Part shown: piece after piece, positions 25,753 through 34,353 of the stretch
How positions within the stretch are numbered: position 1 is the first letter of the stretch
Layout: every line of letters starts with the position of its first letter
NCBI GenBank assembly: GCA_965250105.1
Contig: OZ252290.1
Location: 2,108,001 to 2,172,000, forward strand
Direction: 5' to 3'
Source of the DNA: JBCBSK01 sp965250105
GTDB taxonomy: Bacteria; Pseudomonadota; Alphaproteobacteria; Rhizobiales; Tepidamorphaceae
DNA: 64,000 nt
Made by a program: the position numbers and the translations under genes
Notes under the pieces: model-generated
Told to the model about the DNA's origin: nothing
Seen by the model: the letters and a program-made list of their open reading frames with translations, nothing else
Databases searched by the model: none

Positions 25753-25775
25753 AGGGGCCGTTTCCGCCCCTTTTT
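25753..25775 (+). terminator. terminator-like hairpin in a divergent promoter region
   Basis: AGGGGC (25753-25758) pairs with GCCCCT (25766-25771), ending in TTTTT. It follows the palindrome by one base. A terminator here makes sense only if a short plus-strand transcript starts opposite the FIST leader, or if it insulates the exporter operon from antisense transcription. Confidence 0.5.
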
Positions 25776-25965
25776 CGGGCTTCGGGGCGTGCATCGGCTC
25801 GGTTTGATGGCCGGTCGTTCCGGTCCCGGCCCGATTGGCGACGGCACGGGGCGGGCCGTACGCCGCATCCGATATTCTTCGGCATATCGCGCCATGCCGA
25901 TGCCCCCGTGCATCCCGAGCCCCGATCGGTATCAAAGGGCCAACCGCGTTTTGGAGGCGCTTGCG

Positions 25966-27837
25966 ATGACCAACACGACTGGCGTGGCGACCGATCCGGG
26001 GACGGCTGACGCGACCGAGACCGCCGAGGGCGCTTCGGTCGCGATCCGCGACCCCTTGCCGAACCGGTTACGGCGGCCGTTCCTCGAGATAGGCATTTTC
26101 TCGTTCGCGATCAATCTGCTGATGTTGGTCGTGCCGATCTACATGCTGCAGATCTATGACCGGGTGCTGCCATCGGCGAGCGTGGAGACGCTGACCTATC
26201 TGTCCATCATGGCGGTGGTCGCGCTCGGCCTGATGGCCAGCCTCGACGTGGTGCGTGGGCTCTATGCCGCCCGCCTCGCGGTCGGGGTGGATATCGCCCA
26301 TACACGCCAGGCGATGCTGGCGGCGATGCATTCGGATCGCGCATCGCTGGGGGATATCCAGCCCGTGCGCGATCTTGCGGCAATTCGCGGCTTTCTGGGA
26401 TCGCGCATGGTGTTCGCGTTGTTCGATCTGCCGTTCGCGCCGCTGTTCATCCTGCTGCTCTGGTTCGTCCATCCGGCGCTGTTCGCGCTGACGGCGATCG
26501 GCGCGGTGTTGCTGGCGGGCCTGGCCGTGGCCAACCAGATCGCCACCGCGCGATGGGCCAGGCGCGGCGCCGAGAGCGATCTCGCCGCCCTCTCCACCGC
26601 CCAGTCCTTCACGCGCCATGCCGACACCTTGCGGGCCATGGGCATGGCGGCCAATGCGGTCGAGGCCTTCGGCGCCGATCACGCGCGATCGCTCGATGCG
26701 TCCGATCGCATCTCCGGAACCAATGCGCTGTTCGCGGGGCTGTCGCGCTTCGTGCGCCTGTCGCTCCAGATCGCGGTATTGGGCGTTGGCGCCCTTCTGG
26801 TGCTGCGCTCGGACATGACGGCCGGCATGATCTTCGCCGCGTCGATCATCTCGGGACGCGGCCTGCAGCCGATCGATCAGCTGATCGGCGGCTGGCGTCA
26901 CTATGTCGACGTTCATGCGGCATGGCGCCGCTTCGGCAAGGCCATCGCGACCCAAGACATGTCGCGGCAGCCGATCGATTTGCCCGCGCCCGAGGGGATG
27001 CTGCGGTTCGAGGGCGTCCACTATGCGGCGGCGGGTTCCGATGCCGCGCCGCGCCCGCTGCTCAAGCGGATCGGCGTCGATGTGCCGGCGGGCGCCGTCG
27101 TCGGCATCGTCGGGCCAAGCGGGGCAGGTAAGTCGACGCTCGCGCGGATGGCCGTGGGCGCCATCGCGCCCACCTCGGGCTGCGTGCGGATCGATGGCGC
27201 GGATATCGCCCATTGGGCGCCCGAGAACCTCGGACGGCATATCGGCTATCTGCCGCAGGACCTCGACCTGTTGCCCGGAACGATCGCCCAGAACATCGCC
27301 CGGTTCGATCCCGATGCCCGCGACGCGGCGGTCATCGATGCTGCGAAACGCGCTGAGGTCCATGACGTGATCCAGGCCATGCCGGATGGCTATGCCACGC
27401 GGATCGGACCGCGAGGGATGACCTTGTCCGGCGGCCAGCGCCAGCGGATCGGTCTGGCGCGCGCGCTCTTCGGCCGGCCCCGCCTGCTCGTCTTGGACGA
27501 GCCCAACGCGCATCTCGACGATGCCGGGGAACAGGCCCTCGAACGTGCCATCGACCTGGCGCGCGATGCCGGCGCGACCGTCCTGATCGTCACGCAGCGC
27601 AAGTCGATCCTGCGCAAGGTCGATCGGCTTTTAATCCTCAATGCCGGAGTCGTGGAAGACTATGGCCCGCGCGCGGATGTTCTCGGGCGGCTCGGTGCGC
27701 CATCCCGAAATCTGCCGGTGACGTCGCCTGACCGGGCCCGTCACCCATCACGGGAAACCGATGCGGACATCGCATCGATGGAACCGGCCGTTCTGGCCAA
27801 CAAGGGGGCGGCGGCGACGCCGGTTGAGATCCGATGA
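25966..27837 (+). CDS. type I secretion ABC transporter (PrtD/HasD family)
   Basis: 623 residues from ATG 25966 (GGAGG nine bases upstream). A transmembrane domain with FLEIGIFSFAINLLMLVVPIYMLQIYDRVLPS, the hallmark of PrtD-type exporters, covers about 35-340. The nucleotide-binding domain has Walker A GPSGAGKST, signature LSGGQRQRIGLARA and Walker B LLVLDEPNAHLDD. There is no N-terminal peptidase domain, consistent with RTX substrates bearing uncleaved C-terminal signals. The adaptor gene overlaps by four bases. A TolC-like partner is not encoded nearby and would be supplied from elsewhere. The RTX protein at 18479-21070 is the obvious substrate. Confidence 0.92.
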   Translation: MTNTTGVATDPGTADATETAEGASVAIRDPLPNRLRRPFLEIGIFSFAINLLMLVVPIYMLQIYDRVLPSASVETLTYLSIMAVVALGLMASLDVVRGLYAARLAVGVDIAHTRQAMLAAMHSDRASLGDIQPVRDLAAIRGFLGSRMVFALFDLPFAPLFILLLWFVHPALFALTAIGAVLLAGLAVANQIATARWARRGAESDLAALSTAQSFTRHADTLRAMGMAANAVEAFGADHARSLDASDRISGTNALFAGLSRFVRLSLQIAVLGVGALLVLRSDMTAGMIFAASIISGRGLQPIDQLIGGWRHYVDVHAAWRRFGKAIATQDMSRQPIDLPAPEGMLRFEGVHYAAAGSDAAPRPLLKRIGVDVPAGAVVGIVGPSGAGKSTLARMAVGAIAPTSGCVRIDGADIAHWAPENLGRHIGYLPQDLDLLPGTIAQNIARFDPDARDAAVIDAAKRAEVHDVIQAMPDGYATRIGPRGMTLSGGQRQRIGLARALFGRPRLLVLDEPNAHLDDAGEQALERAIDLARDAGATVLIVTQRKSILRKVDRLLILNAGVVEDYGPRADVLGRLGAPSRNLPVTSPDRARHPSRETDADIASMEPAVLANKGAAATPVEIR

Positions 27838-29165
27838 TGACCGACAAATCGATACGGGCCGAACGCTGGAGCGCCGGTCTACGCACCGGTGCGGGCGCGG
27901 TGGCCGTGATGGGCTATGCCCTGATCGCGCTGTTCTTCGGCGGCTTCGGAGCCTTGGCCGCCGGGGTGCCGCTGGCCGGCGCGGTTATCGTGCCCGGCGT
28001 CGTTCAGGCCGCCGGCAAGAACAACGAGGTCCAGCATCTCGAAGGCGGCATCATCAGCGCGGTGCACGTGACCGAAGGCGAGCGCGTGATGGCCGGCGCC
28101 CCGCTCGTCACCATGGACGGCACCGCCGTTCGGGCCGAGATGAACACCCATATCAAGCAATGGGTCGGCCTTCTCGCGCGCCGGACGCGCCTGGTCGCCC
28201 AGCGCGACAAGGTGTCGGAACTCGCCTTCGATGACCACCTGCTGGCGCTAGCCGAGCGCCATGGGTTGCAACACCTTCTGGACGAGCAGCATGACGCGTT
28301 CCTGGCCCGGCTGTCGCGCTATCGATCGGAAGAAGTCATCCTCCACCAGCGCGTCGCGGCGGCCAAGCAGAGCATTGCCGGCTACAAGAGCCAGCGCGAC
28401 GCGCTTGAAAAGCAGAAGGCCCTGATCCTCGAGGAGGCCGAACGCAAGCGCATCCTTCTCGACAAGGGGCTGACCAGCCGAAGCGAATATTCCGCCTTGC
28501 TCCGCGCCCAGGCAAGCCTCGTCGGGCAGATCGGATCGCTGGTCTCGGACATCGAACGGGCGCGGTCGCGCATTGTCGAGGCCGAGGAACAGCTGGTGCG
28601 TGCCGATATCGAGCGGGTGGAACAGGCGCTTTCGGAGCTGGGTGATCTGAGCGCCGAGATCGGCCGCCTGGAAGAGCGGATCGCGGCGGCGCGTCATGTG
28701 CTCGATCGGCTGATCGTCGTCGCGCCCGCCGATGGCCTGATCGTCCACCTACCGCATACGCTGCCCGGCAGTGTCGTCGGCGCGGGCGCGCTGCTGGCCG
28801 AACTGTTGCCCACGGGCTCGGCGCTGATCGTCGAAGCCCGTCTCGATCCGGCCGACATCGACGTCGTCCGTCCCGGACAGGACGCGCGATTGCGGCTTGT
28901 GGCGCTTGACGCGCGCCTGACGCCGCAGGTCGCGGCGACGGTGGCGTATGTCTCGCCCGACCGGCTGCGCGATGAGGCGACGGGCGCGGCGTATTTCGCC
29001 GCCCGCCTGGCCATCACGGACGATCTGCCGGCCGACATCGACCCCGGCCAGATCTATCCGGGCATGCCGGCCGAAGTGCTCATCGCCACCGAGGAACGCA
29101 CATTCCTCGACTATCTGGCGCGGCCCATCACCGATTCGTTCCACCGCGCCTTTCGCGAGAAATGA
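27834..29165 (+). CDS. type I secretion membrane fusion protein (HlyD/PrtE family)
   Basis: 443 residues; starts in an ATGA overlap with the exporter gene, with two consecutive ATGs. One membrane helix lies at about 22-48, then the HlyD signature VVQAAGKNNEVQHLEGGIISAVHVTEGERVMAGAPLV, a long alpha-helical hairpin (about 100-290), and the second half of the lipoyl-barrel (VVAPADGLIVHLPHTLPGSVVGAGALLAELLP). It bridges the inner-membrane exporter to an outer-membrane channel. Length and domain order match PrtE/HasE proteins. It is the last gene of the secretion operon. Confidence 0.92.
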   Translation: MMTDKSIRAERWSAGLRTGAGAVAVMGYALIALFFGGFGALAAGVPLAGAVIVPGVVQAAGKNNEVQHLEGGIISAVHVTEGERVMAGAPLVTMDGTAVRAEMNTHIKQWVGLLARRTRLVAQRDKVSELAFDDHLLALAERHGLQHLLDEQHDAFLARLSRYRSEEVILHQRVAAAKQSIAGYKSQRDALEKQKALILEEAERKRILLDKGLTSRSEYSALLRAQASLVGQIGSLVSDIERARSRIVEAEEQLVRADIERVEQALSELGDLSAEIGRLEERIAAARHVLDRLIVVAPADGLIVHLPHTLPGSVVGAGALLAELLPTGSALIVEARLDPADIDVVRPGQDARLRLVALDARLTPQVAATVAYVSPDRLRDEATGAAYFAARLAITDDLPADIDPGQIYPGMPAEVLIATEERTFLDYLARPITDSFHRAFREK

Positions 29166-29244
29166 TCGACGGGGCGCCGGGAAGGCCGACCCCGCTTCCG
29201 ATTTCCTGATGTCGCGATGCCTGTTCTTCCACCGGCATTGGTGT

Positions 29245-30552
29245 TCAGCCGAGCAGGTCGGGCAGCCAGGTGGCGATCGACGGAAAGGCGATGATCAGGC
29301 CGAGCGTCACGAGATCGGCCAGGATGAACCAGAAGACGATCTTGGAGATCCGTTCGATCGAGGCCTTGCGCCCGACGATCGCCTGCATGACGAACAGGTT
29401 GAGCCCGACCGGCGGGGTGATCAGCCCGATTTCGAGATATTTGACGATCAGGATGCCCATCCAGATCAGATCGATGTCCAGCGCGATGAAGGCGGGCAGC
29501 AGGAGCGGCAGGGTCAGGAGCATGATCCCCAGCGGGTCGAGGAACATGCCGAGCACCAGGAAGATCAGCGACACGCCGAGAACCAGATAGAGCGGGTCGG
29601 CGGCCATCATGACAACCAGTTCGGAGAAATGGGCCGCGACGCCCGAGAGCGCCAGGAAGCGGGTGAAGAATGCCGCGCCGATGGCGATGATCAGGATCGC
29701 CGCCGTCGTCTTGGCGGTTTCCATGACCGCGAGCGTGAAGGTCCGGCGGGTCAAGGCGCGCTTGGCCAATGCGATCAGGATCGCCATCAGCGCGCCGGCC
29801 GCGCCCGCTTCGGTCGCGCTGAACAGGCCGGTGAAGATGCCACCCAATACGCCGGCGACCAGAAGGATGACCGGCCAGGTATCGGCCACCGACCGCCACT
29901 TCTCGGCCGCGCTGACATCGACCCGCTCCTCGGGGCAGAGGCTCGGGCGGATCTTGACGATCAGGATGATCACCAGCGCGAACATCGCCGCCGACAGGAT
30001 GCCTGGCACGATGCCGGCGATGAACAATTCGCCGATCGGCACCTGCGCGAAGGTGCCGTAGATGATCATCACGATGCTCGGCGGGATCATCGAGCCGAGC
30101 GTGCCGCCGACCGCGCAGATCGATGCCGCGAAGCCTGGATCGTAGCGCCGCGCGATCATCTCCGGCACGGCAATGCGGCCCATCGCGGCGGCACAGGCCA
30201 CGCTCGATCCGGAGACGGCGGAAAACACGCTGGCGCCGCCGATGGTCGCGATGCCGAGCCCGCCGGGCAGTCCGCCGAGCCAGTTGCGGGCGGCGCGGAA
30301 CAGCCCGTCTGTGAGCCTGCTATGATAGCAGATATAGCCCATCAGCAGGAACATCGGGATCGAGCTCAGCGACCAGCTGGCCCCGATCTCGTAAGGCGTG
30401 CTGCGCAGGATGCCCCAGGCCGCGCGCGGCCCGACAATGGCCCAGATGCCGACAAAGGACACCGTGATCAGCGCCACGGCCAGCGGCACCCGAAGCGCGA
30501 TCAGGATCAACAGGCCCGCGACGCCCAGATAGCCGATGTCGAGCGCCGCCAC
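29245..30552 (-). CDS. dctM: TRAP transporter large permease (DctM)
   Basis: 435 residues, starting at a GTG immediately after the DctQ stop. It has at least ten hydrophobic segments and the DctM signatures GGASVFSAVSGSSVACAAAMG and GFAASICAVGGTLGSMIPPSIVMIIYG, plus MFLDPLGIMLLTLPLLLPAF and ITPPVGLNLFVM near the C-terminus. It is the sodium-coupled membrane channel subunit of a tripartite ATP-independent transporter importing an organic acid. It is the last gene of the dctPQM operon and converges on the HlyD-type gene. Confidence 0.95.
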   Translation of the reverse strand: MAALDIGYLGVAGLLILIALRVPLAVALITVSFVGIWAIVGPRAAWGILRSTPYEIGASWSLSSIPMFLLMGYICYHSRLTDGLFRAARNWLGGLPGGLGIATIGGASVFSAVSGSSVACAAAMGRIAVPEMIARRYDPGFAASICAVGGTLGSMIPPSIVMIIYGTFAQVPIGELFIAGIVPGILSAAMFALVIILIVKIRPSLCPEERVDVSAAEKWRSVADTWPVILLVAGVLGGIFTGLFSATEAGAAGALMAILIALAKRALTRRTFTLAVMETAKTTAAILIIAIGAAFFTRFLALSGVAAHFSELVVMMAADPLYLVLGVSLIFLVLGMFLDPLGIMLLTLPLLLPAFIALDIDLIWMGILIVKYLEIGLITPPVGLNLFVMQAIVGRKASIERISKIVFWFILADLVTLGLIIAFPSIATWLPDLLG

Positions 30553-31062
30553 CTAGGCCGCCTCGTCGAGCGGGTCGGGATCCGGCGGCAGCCGGCCGGC
30601 CAGGGCGAGGCCGCATTTGACGGCGGTCAGGCCGGCCATGGCGAAGAAGCCAACGGGTGCCAGGAAACGCCCCGGCCACAGCGGCACCGGCACTTCGCCC
30701 ATTAGAAACTCGCCGATGCGGTATTTCGCGATCGCCTCTTCGAGCGCGACCCAGCCCATGGCGGCGAACACCACCGCGACCAGCGCCAGGATGACCGGGG
30801 TCAGCACGCGCCGGACGACGGCCGGCAGGGCATTGAAGACGAAGGTGACCTGGATATGTCCGTTGGTCCGTTCGACGAAGGCCAGCGGCAGGAAGATCAG
30901 GGCGGGCATGTAATAGCGCGACACCAGTTCGAGGGTCGCCGGGATCGTCGCCGCCAGAAGGTTACGGGCGACGATGTCGGCGACCACATGGACCATCATG
31001 AGGACGGCGAAGCCGGCGGCGATCCGCAGAAGCCAGATGTCGATGTCGCGGACGATCCGCAC
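30553..31062 (-). CDS. dctQ: TRAP transporter small permease (DctQ)
   Basis: 169 residues from a GTG at 31062 with AGGAGG just upstream. Four membrane helices are visible, with the DctQ pattern VADIVARNLLAATIPATLELVSRYYMPALIFLPLAFVERTNGHIQVTF. It couples the large permease to the binding protein. It abuts dctM without a gap and follows dctP by 82 bases. Confidence 0.9.
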   Translation of the reverse strand: MRIVRDIDIWLLRIAAGFAVLMMVHVVADIVARNLLAATIPATLELVSRYYMPALIFLPLAFVERTNGHIQVTFVFNALPAVVRRVLTPVILALVAVVFAAMGWVALEEAIAKYRIGEFLMGEVPVPLWPGRFLAPVGFFAMAGLTAVKCGLALAGRLPPDPDPLDEAA

Positions 31063-31144
31063 GAATCTCGCCTCCTTTCCTGACGCCGAACAAGGTGACG
31101 GGGCACGGTCTGGCGCGCCCCGTCACGCCGGTTCATGCCGGTCT

Positions 31145-32278
31145 TCAGCGACCGTAGGTCTCGGTATCGATCTTGTCGAAGATCTCGGCTTTGACGATCG
31201 CCGCCATCGCGTCCATGTCGTCGCGCTTGCCCTCGAACAGCGCGTCATATTTGTCCAGGAGTTCGTTGTATTTATCGATGATCGCCTGCGGGTTGTCGAT
31301 GTTGTAGCGCTCCTCGGCCAGCGTCAGGATGGTGTCGAGGTCGCTTTCGCGGAATGCCGCCATCTGATCGGTCAGCGCCGCCGATGGTTCGACGAATTCG
31401 ATGCCGGCTTCTTCCGCCAGATCGAGCGATTCCGCGTCGTTGTCGACATAGGCCTGGGAAACGCCGATCACGCCGAGGGCCGCATGGTCGAGGATCAGCC
31501 GGCGCCTTTCGGGCGTGAGGCCCGCCCAGAAATCGGTGTTCAGGGCGAAGGTGGCGTTCGAATAGAAGGTGCCAACGCTCAGCATCGTGGTGTGGGTGGC
31601 GACGTCGAACAGGTTGAACGACTTGAAGTCGCCGAGTGGCAGAAGCCCGATATCGATCGTGTTGCGCGACAGCGCCTCATAGACGTCGCTGGCCGGCACG
31701 TTCACCGGCACGCCGCCGACATGGTTCGCCCAGCGGTCCCAGGCCCCGCCCGGCGTGCGCATGCGCATGCCTTCGAGATCGCCCGGTTCAAGAAACGCTT
31801 CCTTGCCGATCAGGTAATAGGGCGTGGTGCTGTAGCTGCCGAGATAGACCATGCCGTTGCGCGTGAACTCCTGCTGACAGGCCGGGCAGTGCAGCATGGT
31901 CAGCTCGGTGATGGCGGCGGCCGTGGTGAAGGGGCCGCGCGCGGTCATCGCCATGTCGCCGAACAGGGCGCCATGCGGGAATTCCGCCGGATGGTAGACC
32001 AGCACGACGAAGCCGATATCGGCGACGCCGTCGCGCACCCCGCCGAGCGTCTCGCGCGCGCCCAGCAGAGAGCCGCCGAGCAGGAGATTGAAGTCGAGCG
32101 CGCCGCCGCTCGCTTCCTCGACCGTCTCGACGAAAGGCTCGTAGCCACCGGAGACGACCGGATGCTGCGGGCCGAGCCAGACGCTGGTCGTGACCGTCTG
32201 CTCCGCGTGAGCGGTGGCGCCGAGGGCGAGCAACGCACCCGCTGCGGCAAGCGACAAAAGCGATCTGTTCTGCATCAT
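31145..32278 (-). CDS. dctP: TRAP transporter substrate-binding protein (DctP)
   Basis: 377 residues from ATG 32278 (GGAGG upstream). An N-terminal signal peptide reads SLLSLAAAGALLALGATAHA. The DctP fold is supported by LGGSLLGARETLGGVRDGVADIGFV, MRMRTPGG and SDVYEALSRNTIDIGLLPLGDFK. A CPAC pair in the middle (HCPACQQEF) is unusual for this family and could form a periplasmic disulfide. The ligand is probably a carboxylate, given the acyl-CoA pathway genes across the divergent promoter. Confidence 0.92.
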   Translation of the reverse strand: MMQNRSLLSLAAAGALLALGATAHAEQTVTTSVWLGPQHPVVSGGYEPFVETVEEASGGALDFNLLLGGSLLGARETLGGVRDGVADIGFVVLVYHPAEFPHGALFGDMAMTARGPFTTAAAITELTMLHCPACQQEFTRNGMVYLGSYSTTPYYLIGKEAFLEPGDLEGMRMRTPGGAWDRWANHVGGVPVNVPASDVYEALSRNTIDIGLLPLGDFKSFNLFDVATHTTMLSVGTFYSNATFALNTDFWAGLTPERRRLILDHAALGVIGVSQAYVDNDAESLDLAEEAGIEFVEPSAALTDQMAAFRESDLDTILTLAEERYNIDNPQAIIDKYNELLDKYDALFEGKRDDMDAMAAIVKAEIFDKIDTETYGR

Positions 32279-32390
32279 GACCTGTCCTCCCAAGGCAGCA
32301 TGGCTGCTGCTCATTGACATGCGCGCCGCGATCCGGCGGCGCCGCTCCGCCGCATCATTTGTCGGAACTGACGCGAGAGGCAGCGGTTAG

Positions 32391-32422
32391 ATTGCGTGCA
32401 ATAAGACCAAATTGCATGCAAG
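32391..32422. promoter_or_regulatory. two GntR-type operators 20 bp apart
   Basis: ATTGCGTGCAAT (32391-32402) and ATTGCATGCAAG (32411-32422) are palindromic and start exactly 20 bases apart, two helical turns. Their sequence resembles binding sites of FadR-like GntR regulators with FCD domains. They lie 113-144 bases upstream of dctP and are well placed to repress the TRAP operon. Confidence 0.65.
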
Positions 32423-32505
32423 TCAATTCAATGATGCGCTTGAACGGCTGGAAAATCGGGAAATATGGCGACGGATAGCTTGACTTAATCGGTCATTACG
32501 AAAAT

Positions 32506-32517
32506 ATTGCATGCAAT
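32506..32517. promoter_or_regulatory. GntR-type operator at the regulator gene
   Basis: ATTGCATGCAAT is a perfect 12-base palindrome ending 14 bases before the GntR start codon and next to its ribosome-binding site (AAGGAG, 32519-32524). Binding here would give autorepression and control of the downstream catabolic genes. Confidence 0.65.
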
Positions 32518-32531
32518 CAAGGAGCGATCGC

Positions 32532-33251
32532 ATGTTGCAGCCCGACGCCGATGCCCCGACGCTGGCCGATGCCGTCACGGCCAAGCTGCGCCAGGCGATC
32601 CTGGACGGCACCCGTCGGCCCGGACACCGGCTGACCGAAACGGCGCTGGCGCGTGAAATGCAGACCTCGCGCACGCCGGTGGTCACCGCGCTCAAGACGC
32701 TGAAGGAACAGGGCTTGGTCGAATATGCCCAGAACCGCGGCTACTGGGTGCGCCGGCTCGAGGTCCAGGACGTCATCGCGGCGTACGAGATCCGCGCCAC
32801 GCTGGAAGGCCTCGCCTGCCGCCGCGCCGCCGAGCGGGGCGTCGATCGCGACGCCATGGCGGAACTGCGTGCCTGCCTCGAGACCGGCGCGTCGTTGACG
32901 GCCGGGGCGGAACTCGATGAGCGCGGCCATCGCCCCTATCAGGAAATGAACGCCCGGTTCCACAACGCCATTCTGTCGGCCAGCGGCAATCCCCGCCTCG
33001 GCGACTTCGTCCGCAAATGCCATGAATTGCCGCTCGCCTCGGACCGCATCGTGTTCTGGCGCTCGCTCGATATCGTGCGGCGCTCGCAGGCTGATCACGA
33101 GCGCATCGTCGATGCCATCGACCAGCGCCAGGGCACGCGGGCGGAAATGTTGATGCGCGAGCATGTCTACGAGGCCGGCGAAGTGCTCAGGCGTCATTGG
33201 GACGAGGTCTATCCGCGCAGCGACGAGGCGGGCAAGGAACTGCGCCCGTGA
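32532..33251 (+). CDS. GntR-family regulator (FCD/VanR subfamily)
   Basis: 239 residues from ATG 32532. The winged helix lies in the first 75 residues (LRQAILDGTRRPGHRLTETALAREMQTSRTPVVTALKTLKEQGLV). The all-helical FCD effector domain follows (YEIRATLEGLACRRAAE, MNARFHNAILSASGN, SQADHERIVDAI), with histidines and acidic residues placed for metal and carboxylate binding. It is divergent from dctPQM and first in the catabolic operon. Three matching operators in the shared promoter region make it the likely substrate-responsive repressor of both units. Confidence 0.92.
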   Translation: MLQPDADAPTLADAVTAKLRQAILDGTRRPGHRLTETALAREMQTSRTPVVTALKTLKEQGLVEYAQNRGYWVRRLEVQDVIAAYEIRATLEGLACRRAAERGVDRDAMAELRACLETGASLTAGAELDERGHRPYQEMNARFHNAILSASGNPRLGDFVRKCHELPLASDRIVFWRSLDIVRRSQADHERIVDAIDQRQGTRAEMLMREHVYEAGEVLRRHWDEVYPRSDEAGKELRP

Positions 33252-33562
33252 TCCTCGAAGAGCGCAACTACACGCTGGCCGCCGCGCATCTCAGGACCTT
33301 CCTATCGGTCTACGAGGCCGAGGGCCTGGCCCTTCAGACCCGGCACCTGGGCCGTCTGATCGGCTATTTCACCACCGAGACCGGCGTCCTGAACCAGGTC
33401 GTCCATCTCTGGGCCTATGATGACTACGAGGACCGCCACGCGCGGCGCGCGGCATTGTGGGCCGATCCCGACTGGACCACCTATGCCGATCGCGTCCTGC
33501 CGTGGATCGAGCGCATGGAAACGCGCCTCCTGGTGCCCACCGCCTTCTCCCCAATGAGGTAA
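33248..33562 (+). CDS. NIPSNAP-family protein
   Basis: 104 residues from a GTG that overlaps the GntR stop. NIPSNAP features are RNYTLAAAHLRTFLSVYEAEGLALQTRHLGRLIGYFTTETG and VVHLWAYDDYEDRHARRAALWADPDW, a ferredoxin-like dimeric alpha-beta barrel. Such small proteins occur in many acyl-CoA and aromatic-acid gene clusters, but no reaction is established. Translational coupling to the regulator and a three-base gap to the hydratase gene place it firmly in the operon. Confidence 0.85.
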   Translation: MILEERNYTLAAAHLRTFLSVYEAEGLALQTRHLGRLIGYFTTETGVLNQVVHLWAYDDYEDRHARRAALWADPDWTTYADRVLPWIERMETRLLVPTAFSPMR

Positions 33563-33565
33563 TCG

Positions 33566-34351
33566 ATGACGGAGCAATCCCTGTCCCTCGACGTGCGCGA
33601 TCGCGTCGCCCATGTCACCTTGAACCGCCCGGCGGCGAAGAATGCCGTGGACGGCGCGCTGCACACCGCGCTGTCGCGCATCTTCATCGATCTCGGCGCG
33701 CGGCGCGATCTCGGCGCCATCGTCCTGACCGGCGCGGGGGATGCGTTCTGCGCTGGTGGCGATATCGGCTGGATGGAGGAGGCGGTGCGCGATCCCGAAC
33801 AGTTCGAGGTCGTCACCTGGGAAGCCAAGCGCATCGTCTATGCGATGCTCGATTGCGAGATCCCCATTGTCGGGCGGCTGAACGGCGACGCCGTCGGTCT
33901 CGGCGCGACGCTGGCGCTTCTGTGCGACATCACCGTGGCGGTGGACAGCGCCCGCATCGGCGATCCGCATGTCCGCGTCGGCCTCAACGCGGCCGATGGC
34001 GGCGGTTTTCTGTGGCCGCAAATGGTCGGCTTCGCGAAGGCGCGGGAACTTCTTCTGACCGGCGATCTCCTCGGTGCCGCCGAGGCGCATCGCCTGGGGG
34101 CGATCAATCATGTGGTCGGGGCGGACGCGCTCGACGCCAAGGTCGCCGAGATCGTGGGCAAGCTGGCGGCCGGGCCGTCCAAGGCGCTGCGCTGGACGAA
34201 GGCCGGCTATACCATACCCCTGCGCCAGCTTGCCCACGGCCATATGGATGCGGGCACCGCCTATGAGTGCCTGACCAATCTGACCGACGATCACCGCGAG
34301 GCCATCAAGGCCTTTCAGGAAAAGCGCAAACCGGTCTTCACGGGGCGCTGA
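33566..34351 (+). CDS. enoyl-CoA hydratase/isomerase family protein
   Basis: 261 residues. The crotonase fold is clear: LNRPAAKNAVDGAL, oxyanion block GAGDAFCAGGDIGWM, and NGDAVGLGATLALLCDITVAVDSARIGDPHVRVGLNAADGG. The second oxyanion/glutamate region of classical hydratases (GxxPExG) reads GLNAADGGGF here, so the catalytic glutamates are not obviously conserved and another crotonase reaction is possible. It acts on the CoA thioester formed by the ligase encoded four genes later. Gaps to both neighbours are three and two bases. Confidence 0.88.
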   Translation: MTEQSLSLDVRDRVAHVTLNRPAAKNAVDGALHTALSRIFIDLGARRDLGAIVLTGAGDAFCAGGDIGWMEEAVRDPEQFEVVTWEAKRIVYAMLDCEIPIVGRLNGDAVGLGATLALLCDITVAVDSARIGDPHVRVGLNAADGGGFLWPQMVGFAKARELLLTGDLLGAAEAHRLGAINHVVGADALDAKVAEIVGKLAAGPSKALRWTKAGYTIPLRQLAHGHMDAGTAYECLTNLTDDHREAIKAFQEKRKPVFTGR

Positions 34352-34353
34352 AC

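Noticed and set aside
28948..30705. Plus-strand frame of 585 codons opposite dctM
   Set aside because: Gln/Asp/Arg/His-rich sequence with no motif, entirely complementary to a clear TRAP permease.
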